A program made the position numbers and the translations under genes. The notes under the pieces are model-generated. The model ran no database searches. It was given only the letters and a program-made list of their open reading frames with translations, and was not told the DNA's origin. Below are positions 12,423 through 25,332 of a stretch of 64,000 nucleotides of DNA, piece by piece. Source of the stretch: Diphasiastrum complanatum (Eukaryota; Streptophyta; Lycopodiopsida; Lycopodiales; Lycopodiaceae); assembly GCA_029204225.1 (NCBI GenBank), contig CM055106.1, positions 45,741,180 through 45,805,179 on the forward strand, read 5' to 3'. Every line of letters starts with the position of its first letter. Within the stretch, counting starts at the first letter, position 1.

Positions 12423-13500
12423 TGTTGGGATTCAATACGAAGTATCGAGATTGGTTGATAATCCTCGGTGTGGGAAACTACATCTATCGGATTCAAGCTT
12501 TGCTTCAATCACTCGAAGATAGCTCTACTTGATCCAAGCTTCAAAGTCACTTGGATCGAAACAGTCGATTCTGTAGACATTCATGAATTAGATTGATTTA
12601 GAGTTCAATTGAGAAAGTGAAATAGATCTTAGAGTATTACAATCGACATGAATTATCAATCACATGAATAGTTTAATCTACGAATCACTTTATCAATAAG
12701 ACTGCGACTCAGATGGAAACAAAAATACTGCAAATGATGCGACACGACAATGCTCGAGTTTCTGGAACGAGTTTAACTTAGTCAAAGAACGTGTACAAGT
12801 ATGAATGCAGTTACATGTGTGATTTTTTTGAGATAGTACTTTGTGATAACAAAAAGAAAGATCGAATAAGACACAAGAAAGAAAGAAAAAATGTAGCATC
12901 AGAGTAAGAGTAACATTTTTGTAACTTGAAAAACTTCGATTGTTATCAAATATATACACAAGGCTATTTAATTAAAAGAATGCCTAATATGTACTTTTAC
13001 AAATAGAATTAAGGCACACTATGTTGTTAGCAGTCGCTATTGGACAAAATCTAATTTCGTTAGAGATTTTGTCTGGGTGTGATAGTCCTGGATAGTTGAA
13101 TAATTGAGAGTCGATGGTGACTGCTCAATATTTTGATTATGGCTGAATAGTCGACTACGATTGTCGTATAGATGATGATACTCATATCGACAGTTCGGTT
13201 GTGTCGACAGAACATTGTCATCGAATCCTTTGTATTTTTGTAGACTGTTAGAAAATAGGTGTACTTTTGTAGAGTACGTACAACTGTTTACATACAACAA
13301 ATGAACGGATCCAGATTAGCAAAGAGATAAGAGATGGAGAGGATAGAAATCCAACATCCTCCTTTAATCTAGATCCTTGAATGCTTTGATTTTCAAACTC
13401 AATATAGCACAAAAATTCTTGTGTGCTTCATGAGTAAACCCTTTTATAAAGATATCAGTTGCCATGTACTGGGTTTTGCAAACTTCAAACTCACCACAAC
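12423..13500 (-). mobile_element. Element B, 3' part: copia RNase H end and 3' LTR
   Basis: On the minus strand, 13,357-13,500 encodes the end of a copia pol polyprotein (ATDIFIKGF, LSLKIKAFKD), homologous to the A element end near 15,640-15,758. The LTR runs from about 13,356 (minus tgttggatttctatcc) to 12,423 (plus tgttgggattcaatac). That LTR matches 20,371-20,575 plus 25,333 to about 25,995 in order, including ttcaagctttgctt, ctcgaagatag and tgtcatcgaatccttt. It is old and diverged. Confidence 0.7.
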
Positions 13501-15765
13501 GACATTGAGCAACAATACATCACTTCCTATTCGCCTCAGTCAAATGGTCTTGCTGAGAGAAAGAACAGAACCTTAGTTGAATCGACAAAGTGCATGTTAT
13601 CACATGCGACACTTCCGAAGTGCTTCTGGACTGAAGTTGTTTCAACAACAACCTATATTCAGAACATATGTTCTACTAAAGGCCTCTCAGACAAAATACC
13701 ATTCGAAGTTTGGATAGGTACCAAACCTTCTTTATCAAACTTACGAGTTTTTGGATGTACGGCTTTTGCGCAGATTCCTTGTGATCTCAGGAAGAAGCTC
13801 GACTTCCAAAGTATCAAGTGTGTTTTCATCAGCTACACTACTTCAAATCAAGCCTACAAGTTGTTCGTCCCATCGAGTCGAAGATATTCACTAGCCAGGA
13901 TGTCATCTTTATGGAAGATCAGTTTCAAAACCTCAAAGAAAAAGGCAGTTCCCATGTAGCCGACCTATTAGATCTTCTTGACGCTTTGAACTTTCTAGTT
14001 CCTCAATCGACTGTTCCTATTGAAGGTCCAAGCTCCTCTACTCTTGAAGAATAACAAATCAACGACAAATCAGAAGATGATGATGTTGCAGATCAGCAAC
14101 TACAATATGATGGAGAGAACAGAAGATTTTCAAAAAACAGCAGACCACCTAATCGGTATATCGACGAGTCTGCAGCCTATCTTGTTCGGGAACCGACGTC
14201 TGTCCAAGAGACACTCAGTCAGCCTAATTCAGATAAAGAGTATTCATCTCTTATCAAGAACCAGACGTGGACGATTGTCGAATTACCTACCAACAGAAAC
14301 GTAGTTGATTACAAATGGATTTTCAAAGTCAAGTACAACGCAGATGGAAGCATCAACAAAAGAAAGGCACGACTTGTAGCCAAAGGATTTTCTCAGGTAT
14401 ACAATGTTGATTACACTGAGACCTTCAGTCCAGTAGTCAAGCATTCTTCCATTCGACTTTTGCTATCATTTGCCGCTATAGCAGATTTGGAAATACATCA
14501 AATGGATGTACAGACAACATATCTCAATGGAGTTGTTGAAGAAGACATTTACATGGTGCAACCCGAAGGTTATATTATCGAAGGTAGACACAATCATGTT
14601 TGTAAACTCCACAAGGCACTTTATGGCTTGAAGCAATATGCTCGAGCATGGTTTCAAAAGATCAATACTTTCCTTATTGATCACGGTTACACACCTAGCT
14701 CTTCAAATTCGAATGTTTACTTCAAAGCAGTGCAACAGTCTTTTATCATTATCACTTTGTACGTGGATGATACATTGTTTTTCAACAACAGTACCGATTT
14801 GATAAAAGAAGCCAAGACAATGCTATCTTCTGAATTTAACACAACCGATTTGGGCGAAGCTCATTTCTGCCTTGGTATACAAATCCACAGAGACAGAAAA
14901 CAGAAGTTGGTCTACATTACACAACAGAGGTACATCTACAACATGTTAGTCAGATATAATTTGATGAATAGCAAGTTAGCTCTCTCACCAATGGAACCAA
15001 GTCTCAAATTGTCAAAGGACCAGTGTCCCCAAACAATTCATGAGAAGTAGCAAATGCGTGGGTATCCTTACCATTCTATTATAGGATCTCTTATGTACGC
15101 CATGATTTGTACCAGGCCAGACATAGCTTTTGCAGTCAGCTCTCTCAGTCAGTATATGACTAACCCTGGTATAACACATTGGAAGGCTTTTATCAGAGTC
15201 ACGAGATATCTTCGAGCTACTATGGACTTTTGCATTTGTTATAGAGCACTCGACAATGACAAACTCAACTTACTCAGTGGTTACACAGATGCAAGTTGGG
15301 CAGGAGATGTAGACACTCGTAAATCTACTTCCGGATTTACATTCTTCCTCAACAATGGTCCAGTTTCCTGGAACAGTCGCAAGCAATCTTCGATAACTCT
15401 ATCTTCCACTGAATCAAAGTATATCGCAGCCTCTCAAGCTACAAAGGAAGCAATTTGGTTGATAAACTTACTCTCAAATATTGGTCTGAATCAATATGCT
15501 CCGATGACATTATTTTGTGATAATCAAAGTGCCATCGCTTTATCAGCCAACCCTAGATTTCATTCCAGGAGTAAGCACATTGAACTGAAGTATCATTTCG
15601 TCAGAAGCAAAGTTCTCAACGAAGAGGTCAGATTGCAGTATTGTAGAACGCAAGATATGACAGCAGATGTTTTTACTAAAACATTAAGTTTGGAGTCACA
15701 CAGAAGATTCTGTGCAGAACTAAGTTTGAAGGTCAAGGCATTCAAGGATTCAGATTAAGAGAAAG
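13490..15765 (+). pseudogene. Element A: copia integrase, RT and RNase H region
   Basis: Integrase core end (YSPQSNGLAERKNRT, then the region around 13,700-13,960), reverse transcriptase from about 14,270 (IHQMDVQTTYLNG; the catalytic loop LYVDDT near 14,758-14,780) and RNase H from about 15,060 (GYTDASWAGD, SSTESKYIAAS, RSKHIELKYHF) follow in Ty1/copia order. Gag, protease and the integrase start are not adjacent; the left neighbour is the minus-strand end of element B. The element is broken by a handful of changes. Confidence 0.85.
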
Positions 15766-16835
15766 TGTTGGATTATTCTCCTTCTTACCAATCGACTAAT
15801 CTTCATCCATTGTTTATCCAACTCTGCGGATTATCTTGTGTGTTAACACAGTCTGTAGAATTACAAGTGTTTTACACAGTCTATAGAATTACACGAAGTC
15901 TACAACAATGTCTCCTTTTTCGCCTGTAAGGAATCCTGTTGAAAAATGCAGTGTCTCCTTTTTCGCATTTTTGCCTGACAGAAATCTCGTGTAAAATCAC
16001 AGTATTGCATTTTTCGCTTTTCCCAAAGAACCTCAAATGTTAAGGAAATGACTCTGACAAAGTGTGGGACAACCTTAAATGAGATTTAGGGACTTTCTCC
16101 TTTTTCTCCTTTTTCACGAAAAACCCGACAGTGTCGCATGTGGCTGTTTTAGTTCATTTCTGCATAGCTACAGTTTTTGTTCATTTATGCACACAGAACG
16201 TTTACGGCCAATTTCACCGCTTATCAGCAATCAATGACAAGGACCGGATGGATGCCAGCGGATCACCAGCCAACTGGTGATCGCATTTGACGACCTAATT
16301 TCTTAGTATAAATAGTTGCTCATATTCATACAGATTATCATCATCAGAAGTTGAAGTTATGATCAAGCATTTTGAACGGTTAGCTCTCTCTCTCAAGCCT
16401 GCGAGCTTGAACACTCCTGGGCATTCTAGCTCACTTCTTAGAGTTGTTTTAGAGATTGTTATGCGCTACTACTTATCAGCATTGCACTTAATTCAGACTT
16501 TCATTTTAGCCACTCAGAGATAGCATAGAGTACGCGGCTTCAATCCACAACTTATTGTACTCATTTACTTCTAATATGTTTTCATACTGAACCAATACTA
16601 TCTTTCATTGCATTCAGTTTTCGTCTCAGAATGTATGTGTTTTTGTATGTCTTCGCGACTAATTATTTGTCTGATAATTTTCGATGCTAAATTGTTTGGC
16701 TACATAATCACTGTAGTACTGGCGATTTCTAAGTTAGTTACTATAAGTTCAAACATGATTTCTATCACTATTGTTTTGTTTGAAATTGATAGACGTAGTC
16801 ATGCATTGGAAAGATGAAGATAGTTTATTCCGCCA
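15766..16835 (+). repeat. 3' LTR of element A
   Basis: It starts tgttggattattctcc after a short purine-rich tract at 15,757-15,765. Its right end is approximate (near tttattcc at 16,830). It has Fcgcattttt-like repeats at 15,900-16,130, a tataaatag TATA-like site near 16,306-16,314, and a CT-rich tract downstream. Related copies lie at 6350-7130 (antisense), 10,287 and 27,430. Confidence 0.65.
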
Positions 16836-16869
16836 TGCACGAAAGGTTTTCTTTCTAGACACTCGAATT

Positions 16870-19800
16870 ATTTTCATTCGTTTAATTTTCGAGTTCGTTT
16901 TCCTTTTGAGCTAGACCTATCTTCTGCACACCACTTTTCAGCAATTAGTTTGATATTGATGCCAAAAAACAATGTAACATCCACGTACAGTGTGATAATG
17001 ACAAAGAGAACAACCTTGAAATAAACATTATAGTCTGTAGGGCTTGGTTTGAATCCATGATCGATCAAAAATGTGTTGATTCGATGGAACCAGGATCTCG
17101 ATGATTGCTGCAGACCGTACAAGGCTTTTATGAAGTTTACATACTTGATCTTCTTGACCATTGAGGACGTAGCCTTCTGGCTGAATCATATAGATGTCCT
17201 CTTCGATAACTCCATTAAGGAATGTTTTTTGTACATCTATCTGGTGGTTCGCTGAAGCAGCATATAATAGTAGCAGTTGAATAGAAGACTACTTGACCAC
17301 CGGGCTAAATGTTTCAAAGTAGTCGACATTGGGAGTTTGTGAAAATCCCCTTGCCACGAGTCGGGCCTTTCTTTTATCGAAACTATTGTTTGTTTTATAC
17401 TTGATCTTAAAGATCCATTTCCAATCAATGACTTTTCTGTTTGCAGGCAGCCTGGTGATCATCCAAGTGTGTTCTTAAGCAACAAGTTATACTCCTTGTC
17501 CATAGCTTCTTTCTAGAGATCTGAATCGGCCTGTGACATTGCTTCTTTGAGTGTGGTCTCATGTATGAAATAGCGAGAAAACTCATCTGTGTATTGAACA
17601 TGCTAAATTCAAATCCTTGTTGATTTTTTGGTTGGAGCATCTGGCTACGAAACTTGACTTTGTGTCGGTTGATTATGAGTTGCAGCTTCTTTATCTTCTT
17701 ATGAATCTGACTGTATAGGCTGACTACTTGATGGAGTCAAAATACTATTTCAATATACATCAGTTGTCAGGGAAGAGTCGATAAACTGGATCTGGTTCTT
17801 GCCCTTCGGATCAATGAACTGATCTTCAATGAAAGTCACATCCTTGCTAGTAAAAACCTCACAGGTTACAATATTGTGCAATTAATACATGCCATTTGAA
17901 GAAGAATGAAAAACAAAAATAGTTTTGATTGAATGCTCATCTAATTTCTTTCTTGTGTCCTTTGGGACATGAGCATAGGCAGTGCATCTAAAGACTCTTA
18001 AATGCTTCAATGAAGGTTTGGATCCAATCCAAACTTCATGAGGAGTCTTGATGTCAGGTAGGCCTTTAATAATACATTGATTCTGCTATCAACACAACAT
18101 GTTTCCAAAATGATTTGGGCAACAAAGCATGAGTGATCATGCATTTGGCAGACTCGACTAAGGTCCTATTTTTTCTTTTGGCCAGTCCATTCGACTGTGG
18201 AAAATAGAAAACAACAAATTGTTGTTTGATACTGGTCGTTGAACAGTAATCCTTGAATGCATTTGAGATGTATTCACCGCCATTTCCACTCCTGAGAGCT
18301 TTGATTCTTTTTCTCTACATGCTCTTTGTACTTTTTGAAAAATTGGAAAGCTTCAGATTTGTGCTTCATAAAATATACAATAGTTCTTTTAGAATAATCA
18401 TCGATGAATGTAATAAAGAATTTTGCTTCAAGCAGTGATGGTGTCTGGATCGGACCACTATATCAGTATGATCTATGTAGCAAATCTTTAGATATGTGTT
18501 TTTGATTCGGCGTAAATGGCCTTCTCTAGTCTGCTTTCATTTGGCAGACAAGAGGGTCGACAAGTTGATAGTCAAAATCAAGAACTGAAGAACACTTAGA
18601 CATGTTAGCAATTGATATATCATTAAGGTGGCCAAGTCTATAATGCCAAATCAATTCGTTATTCATAGATGTTGAACTACTTAAAGCAAGATCAGTCATA
18701 GATTAACAATGAGCAAGCCTATAGAGATATCCTTGTCTCTTTCCGAGTGCAAGAACTCTCTTACATCTATCAAGAATCTTACATGAATTTCTTTCAAACT
18801 CTAAATTAATAATTTGACTGATCGATAGTAGATTTGTTGTTAGATTTGGGACATACAATGACATTTGGTATAAGCTTCGACAATCCATGCTGAAAATTCA
18901 GTCTGATAGTACCTTCACCTTCGATCATGTGTGAGTTGTTGTCTCCGAGGTGAATGAATTTTTTGGTGATGTAGGCCGAATAGTCGATAAACCATTCTTG
19001 ATGGCTTGTCATGTGTTGCGTCACTCTAGAATCGAGGAACCATTCATCAACTTGTTTGACATGGTGATGGTTCATCATGAAGGCATTCTACTCATCATCA
19101 TCTTTGACATTCTACTCCAGTAATTTTTTTCTTGTTGTTGTTGAACTTCAGGATTTGATAGTCCTGGATCTCGTGATTAATCTTTTTGCACTATTTGTAG
19201 AACAAAAAGTTTATCTCTAAGTCTAAAATGAGTTTTGGCCTCTTATTGACAATTAACCAAAATATGATTAAACTAAACTAAACTAGTTGAAATCTCTCAC
19301 ACTCCCTCTTCAACTAGTTTTGGCATAGTTTTGACCATAATACTTTGATCCAACTTTAGAATGATCTCCATCCTAAGTATAGATCTCCTTTCTAAGGTCC
19401 TAAAGTATCTTTCATAATTGATATAGAGAATAGTGTCCAAATTGGATGCTTCACTATTTCTTACATCAATTTTACACATCAAGATATAACTAGAACATGA
19501 AGAACCAAATAGAATGTGAATCAAATGATTCCTCCATGTTTCTTAATTTGAGCAATTGATTTTGATTCGGGCCTTGCTTCTGTGACTGCTTTTGATTGTT
19601 GTCGAATTGTCTGACACCCTTATTCTTCTGTTGCTTCTTCGAATTCTTTTTGGAGAATAGAACTTGCGAGTCATTAATGGAGGATGAAGATGCTTGCCAA
19701 TTTTTATAGGAGGACTTCAAGCTAGAGAATAAGGTCATGACAGCGTCCAAATCTTCGATCACTGAACCTATCACTGCCATATGCTCTAACAGAGTCTTAA

Positions 19801-20370
19801 ATTGATTAACATGATTCTGAACAGAATCACCTTCTTATGTTTAGAGTGAGAAAAACTTTCTCCTCATATGCAGCATCAAAGTGACATCTCTCACTTCATA
19901 AAGTGTACTCAATATATCACAAGCTTTTCTCGAAGATTGAGATTGTCTGATATGGCCAATTTGTGTGTAGGAGATGTTAAGGGTGATTAAGGTGAAAGTC
20001 TTACCATCCCTAAGCTACCACTTGGAAATGGCATTCTCATCAACACTGGGAGTTAGTTCGGTATCAACGATTATTTTTCGTAATTCTTTGGCCATCAGCA
20101 CGACCTTTATCTTGAATTTCCATAAGTGGTAATTTGAACCATCGAGTTTGTCTACCATTAGAACAGACTGTGATTTCAAATCTATTAGGAAGTTCGAGAT
20201 GAGTGTATGTAGATAATAGATTATATGACTATTAAACAATTTCAATAAGTGTCTACTCTGTATCAAAACAATCGTTATGATAAACTTAGATATCAGACAA
20301 TAAATCTTGCTCTGATATCATGTAGGTATCAAATATGATAAATCGAGCATAACAACCAGCTCTGATACCA
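16870..20370 (-). mobile_element. Element B, 5' part: copia gag to RT
   Basis: Minus-strand parts in order from the right: primer site gctctgatacca at 20,359-20,370; gag N-terminus about 20,015-20,180 (KLDGSNYHLWKFKIKVVL); more gag near 19,520-19,800; protease about 18,700-19,080 (HMTSHQEWF); integrase about 17,900-18,600; RT about 16,900-17,640 (ALYGLQQSSRSWFHRINTFL). It is split from its RNase H end by element A. It is old, with many breaks, and holds a smaller insertion near 19,200-19,510. Confidence 0.75.
19200..19515 (-). mobile_element. Remnant of the element-H family inside B
   Basis: The stretch caca ctccctcttcaac, then gatctccatc, gatatagagaatagtgtcc and ggatgcttcactatttctt, matches 45,561-45,760 of element H base for base over long runs. 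In H this is the LTR end, polypurine tract and 3' interior. Both are on the minus strand. It is a short, diverged copy that shows the H family has more than one member here. Confidence 0.7.
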
Positions 20371-20575
20371 TGATTCGATACGAAGTACCGGCCAACAGAG
20401 TATTGAATTAGGTATCAGAGTATCAGAGTCTTCAACTCGTCATATTCAAGCTTTGCTTTGATCACTCGAAGATAGATCTACTTGATTTGAGCTTCGAACT
20501 CGCTTGGATCAAAACAATCGATTTCGTAGACATGCATGAATTAGATTGATTTATAGTTTAATTGTGGAAGCAAAA
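20371..20575 (-). repeat. Element B 5' LTR, left piece
   Basis: It abuts the primer site at 20,359-20,370 and matches 12,423-12,620 (ttcgatacgaagtac, attcaagctttgctt, cactcgaagata, atgaattagattgattta). It is interrupted by element N and resumes at 25,333. Confidence 0.75.
20571..20575. repeat. Target-site duplication of element N, left
   Basis: The 5-bp word caaaa precedes the left LTR of N; the same word follows the right LTR at 25,328-25,332. The flanks join into the sequence found uninterrupted at about 12,600-12,640. Confidence 0.7.
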
Positions 20576-20849
20576 AGTTAAAATTAAAGTAGAATCACTG
20601 TGTTACTGTACTGTGGGTCCTATCAGTGGATAAGAATCAGTTGGCCTCGCCACGAGGCAAGTCGACGGGACACGCATCCCACCAACGGCAAACTGGGTCA
20701 TGCATGGGTTGCCTGAGTGAACAACTATATGTACAGTGTAATTTCATTTTGAGAAATACGGTTGCTATGTGAGCTTGCTGTGGAGAGTGTTTTCTGTCCG
20801 TGTTACTGTGTAGCATGATCTGTGTTCCTGTGCAAAGCCAATTCTAAGT
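20576..20849 (+). repeat. Element N 5' LTR
   Basis: It begins agttaaaattaaag and ends attctaagt, so its ends are a short inverted repeat of A...T type, not the usual TG...CA. It contains tgtgttactgtactgtggg and ends at the primer site. Confidence 0.85.
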
Positions 20850-23800
20850 TGGTATCAGAGCCGTACAGGGAGTGTACACAGTACAGCATCGCCGTTGAAA
20901 AGAGCTTCGGGAGAACTTTCATTTGAGAGTTCGGGGTTTACGGCGGGTTGAAGACGGAAAGAGAAGCACTGCTGCACGGTTTCTAGTTTATAGAGGCTTG
21001 CTAAGCTCAACAGAGGGATTATTAGCCTACGCATAGCATCAAACAGGAAAAAATTTGGTGAAAACCGAGTTTGGGGTTACGATTTTTATACATAACTGGT
21101 GATTTCTTCGCTGTTTGTGCATCGTTTTGGATGCCATAAGGACAGGAAGGAAGCCAATCAATTGTCAACCAGCCATGGAGAGATTCTGAGGTTTATGTCA
21201 GAGATTTGTCTCCAGACAGTTAACCTAGCAGATTTGCGGTAAAAAGGTGAAAAAAGCCACTTTGTCAAGTTGAGCTAAAATCACCATTTCTCCACGAAAT
21301 TTCTTGAGTGAACACTCTATAGTCTTGGAATCAGTAGGGCAACCCTACTCCAGGCCTCAGATCATGCTCAAATTGATCCACAGGTGAATTAGATCAAGCA
21401 AATTTCAGTGTGGGGAGGCACGGCCACAGACAGAGAGAGCGGGCAACTCGCGCGCGCCCAACGTGAAGGGTGCTATAGCGTCTGGAAGGCCATAACGAAT
21501 GTAGGAGTGCGGTTCAATGCCCAGATGCAGTTTGGACCTTTGGATGAGGTGTCAGATGCATCGACGGTCCAAAACTTGTGATGGGAGAGAAACGTGGACC
21601 ACAAGATTTGGTTTAGCCATTGGATGGGCTTTGAACAGGGCCCTGAAGAAGTGAAGTGCATTATGGCCTTTAACTTCATTAAAAATTTTCATACTGAAAG
21701 TTGAGTTGGGTCCCTTCACAAGTGAAGAGTGAAGTTTCTTCAAGGTGAAGAAACAGTTCCAAAACTAGAAAAGTCCCTATTTTTGGGTCCTTTGCCCGTT
21801 TTGACCCAAACGAAAGACTATAACCTCCAAACGAAGGGCACCCGGACTGTACCTACAAGTACGGTACAAAAAAACAGAGTGATTGCAGCGGAGAAAGTGT
21901 TCGGAGTACGCCAGAAGTGATTTCACCATTCCACTGAGCACGTTGTTGGGAGTTGACGACTGAGTGCATTTCGGAAGGCGACGCCGATTTGGCTTTCAAT
22001 TTGGTGGAAAAGCGGTGAGTGGCCTGGTAAGGGAAAAAGTGCAGGTCATTATTCTCAACTTCTGACATCATTGTTGGCCTTGGCATACTGTTCTTAGCCT
22101 AAGGCACAAGTTTCAAGCAGTTTTGCGATGGCAAACATGGGAGAGTCCATTTTGAGTGAAAGTAACAAATTGGACGGGATTTCCAATTGTGCAGTGTGGA
22201 AATTCAAAATGAAAAGCATACTGATGGAGAAAGACGTGTGGGAAGTCGTCACAGGTGATGAGAGAAGGCCGTCAAATGAAGCAGATATCAAAGTGTTCGA
22301 CAAAAAGATGAGGAAAACTTTGACCTTCATTAATTTGTTAGTGAAGTGTCACATCATTACCCACATTTGTGATGATGTTACACCCAGATAGGCATGGGAT
22401 GTGCTAAAGGAGCAGTTCGAGACGTCAAATCCATCAAGAATCATGTTTCTAAAGTCAAAGTTGAATAGTTCCCGCATGGAGCAAGGAGAGCACATTCAGA
22501 CGTACATGACCAGAATCAAGACAATGAGAGATTAACTGCATTCTATTGGTGAGTGCATACGTGATGTGGAGCTGGTGCACAATGCATTGTGCGGCATTGC
22601 AGAACCTTATCAGATGTTTGTGAGCGGAATAGCATCAAGAGAAAGATTGCCAACCTTTGACGAGCTCACAGGAATCTTGATGCAGGAAGAGCAACGACGA
22701 GAAATGGTGAAAGCTCGACGTCAAAATACTGACGATCAGGCACTTGCGACATGCCAAAAACAAGGCAAGGGCAAGGGCAAGAAGAATCTAAGTAGCAATT
22801 TGCCAAGTCTCAGGAGGATGAGGGATCTTTCAATAAAACTAAGAAGAAAGGCAAGTGCTTCCATTGTGGTAAAAAGGGCCATTGGAAGGGTGAATGTCGC
22901 AAATTCCTGGCAGAACAAGGCAAGGGGAAACCAAAGCAAGCAGGTAACCTTGTCGATGAGGGTGAGATTGAAGACTCTAGCATCTTCATATCTGCATTGT
23001 CATCTAATCAAGATGATCAAACATGGTATATTGACTCGAGAGCCACAAGACACATGACAGGTAACAAGAATTGGTTCAGTAGTTTGAAGGTGTTGGATAA
23101 TGGAACATCTGTTTCACAAGCAAATGGTGAGGTGTGCAAGATCAAGGGGATAGGCACCGTTTCAATCCAACTACCTGATGACAAAAGCAGGATGATCAGG
23201 GAGGTACTTTACGTACCAGATTTGAAGAAAAATCTACTTTCTGTTGGAGTCATTACTGATCAAAAGTTGAAAGTAGAATTCGCCCATGATTGTTGCTTTG
23301 TGAAGGATGCGAACCAAAAGTTCAAGGTTGAATGCTACAATTAAGGGGCAACATGGACTTGTATTGTCCATTCCATCGCAAACTGAGTTGTGGCATAAGA
23401 GGCTTGGTCACTTGAACTCGGGAAGCCTTATTTTGATGAGAAAATTGGAGATGGTAACAGGATTGCCTACCATAGAAGATCACTTGAAATCGATGTGCGA
23501 ATCTTGTGTATATGGGAAGCAGCATCGAGAGAAGTTCAATAAAGGGGGTGTTGCAAGAGCAAAGAACATCCTGGATTTAATCAACACAGATTTATGTAGG
23601 CCTATGAGGACCATGTCCTTAGGTAAAGCCTTCTATTTCATGACCTTTATTGATGATATGTCACGTAAGATGTGGATCTACTTCTTGAAGAAGAAATCAG
23701 ATGCATTTGATAACTTCAAGAGCTTCAAAGCATTGGTCGAAAATCAAATAGGTAGGAAGATCAAAGTCCTAAGATCAGATAGTGGAGATGAGTACAAGTC

Positions 23801-25073
23801 TAATGAGTTCAATGATCTTTGTGATCAATGTGGGATTAAAAGACAATTTACGCAAGCTCATACTCCTCTCTCAATGGTGTAGTTGAGCGCAAGAATCGTA
23901 CGATTGTGGAAAGTGCCAGATCTATGCTAGCTGAGATGAAACTACCAAAAGATTTTTGGTCAGAAGCATGTAGCACGGCAGTCTGTCTTCAAAATAGAAG
24001 TCCTACCATTGCCATACCAAAGATAACACCTGAGGAAGCATTCATGAAGAAGACGCCAAAGGTGAGCCACCTTCGAATCTTTGGATGTAAGGCCTTTGTA
24101 CACATTCCCAAGGAAGAGAGACGTAAACTTGATGTAAAAGCTATCAAGTGCATATTCCTAGGATATGATGATCGTGTGAAGGGCTATAGATGTTTTGATC
24201 TAGTAAAAAACAAAATCCATATAAGCCGTGATGTTATCTTTGATGAATTCAAGATGTATGAAGACAAGGATGCTGAGAAGATAGACACATCCAGTGGGAA
24301 AGATGGTATAGTGAGGATACCACCTGATGATGATCCATTCATTGACCTTCCGAGTGATGAACATGAGGATACATCTCAAGATACTACTACTCAACCTCAA
24401 GAAACAGGTTGGAGAGGTAGGGACAAACCTTTTGGTGCAAGAAGGATTGAAGTTGCAGGTGACAAACGCAAGGAGAAGGATGTACCGTGGGATACATTTT
24501 CACTAGGAAGCTGATCACCTGACAGGAAGCTCCCTAAGTGGTTTGAGAGATTGTTGGAGAGCCGCGACATAGATGACTTTCCAAGATCATCCAACCAGGG
24601 AGAGCTACGAAGATCAACAAGAGAGAAGACACTACCTGAAAGGTATGAAGCAGATTATGCTCTCTTATCTAGCATTATTCAAAGCAAAGAACCTTCGACT
24701 TATGGTGAAGCGAAGGATGATGACATTTGGGTCAAGGCCATAGGAGAGGAGATGGAGTCAATTGCTAAGCATAACACATGGGACTTAGTAGAACCACCGG
24801 TTGGCAAGAAACCCTTTGGTTACAGATGGGTATATAGGACTAAGTACCATGCAGATGGAAGTATAGCAAAGCATAAAGCAAGATTGGTGATCAAAGGGTG
24901 CGCACAAAATAAAGACATCGACTATGAGGAGACCTTTGCGCTGGTTTGTAAGTGGAATACTCTACGTCTACTTATTGCTTTAGCTTCACATTTTGGTTGG
25001 CCTTTGCATCAGATGGATGTGAAATTTTCTTTTCTACGACTGTATAAAAAGTAGACTCTACTTTAAGGGAGAG

Positions 25074-25327
25074 AGTTAGAATTAGAGTAGAATCACTGTG
25101 TTACTGTACTGTGGGTCCTATCAGTGGATAAGGATCAGTTGGCCTCGCCACAAGGCAAGTCGACGGGACACGTGTCCCGCCATGGGTTGCCTAAGTGAAC
25201 AACTATATGTATAGTGTAATTTCATTTTGAGAAATACAGTTGCTATGTGAGCTTGCTGTGGAGATTGTTTTCTGTCGGTGTTACTGTGTAGCATGATCTG
25301 TGTTCCTGTGCAAAGCATATTCTAAGT
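25074..25327 (+). repeat. Element N 3' LTR
   Basis: It begins agttagaattagag after the purine-rich ctttaagggagag and ends attctaagt before caaaa. It aligns along its length with 20,576-20,849. Confidence 0.85.
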
Positions 25328-25332
25328 CAAAA

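Larger units (their letters stand above)
20576..25327 (+). mobile_element. Element N: Ty1/copia nested in LTR of B
   Basis: Two LTRs (274 and 254 bp) bound it, with caaaa duplicated outside. The primer site tggtatcagagc is at 20,850-20,861 and a purine tract precedes the right LTR. Parts: gag about 22,120-23,000 (LDGISNCAVWKFKMKSIL), protease about 23,000-23,340 (HMTGNKNWF, LLSVGVI), integrase about 23,370-24,240 (LWHKRLGHLNSGSL, FIDDMSRKMWIYFL), and the start of RT about 24,600-25,050 (YRWVYRTKYHADGSIAKHKA). It is broken, with several breaks, and coding for the later pol domains is not seen. LTRs differ at roughly 5-6% of sites by eye, so it is younger than B. Confidence 0.9.
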
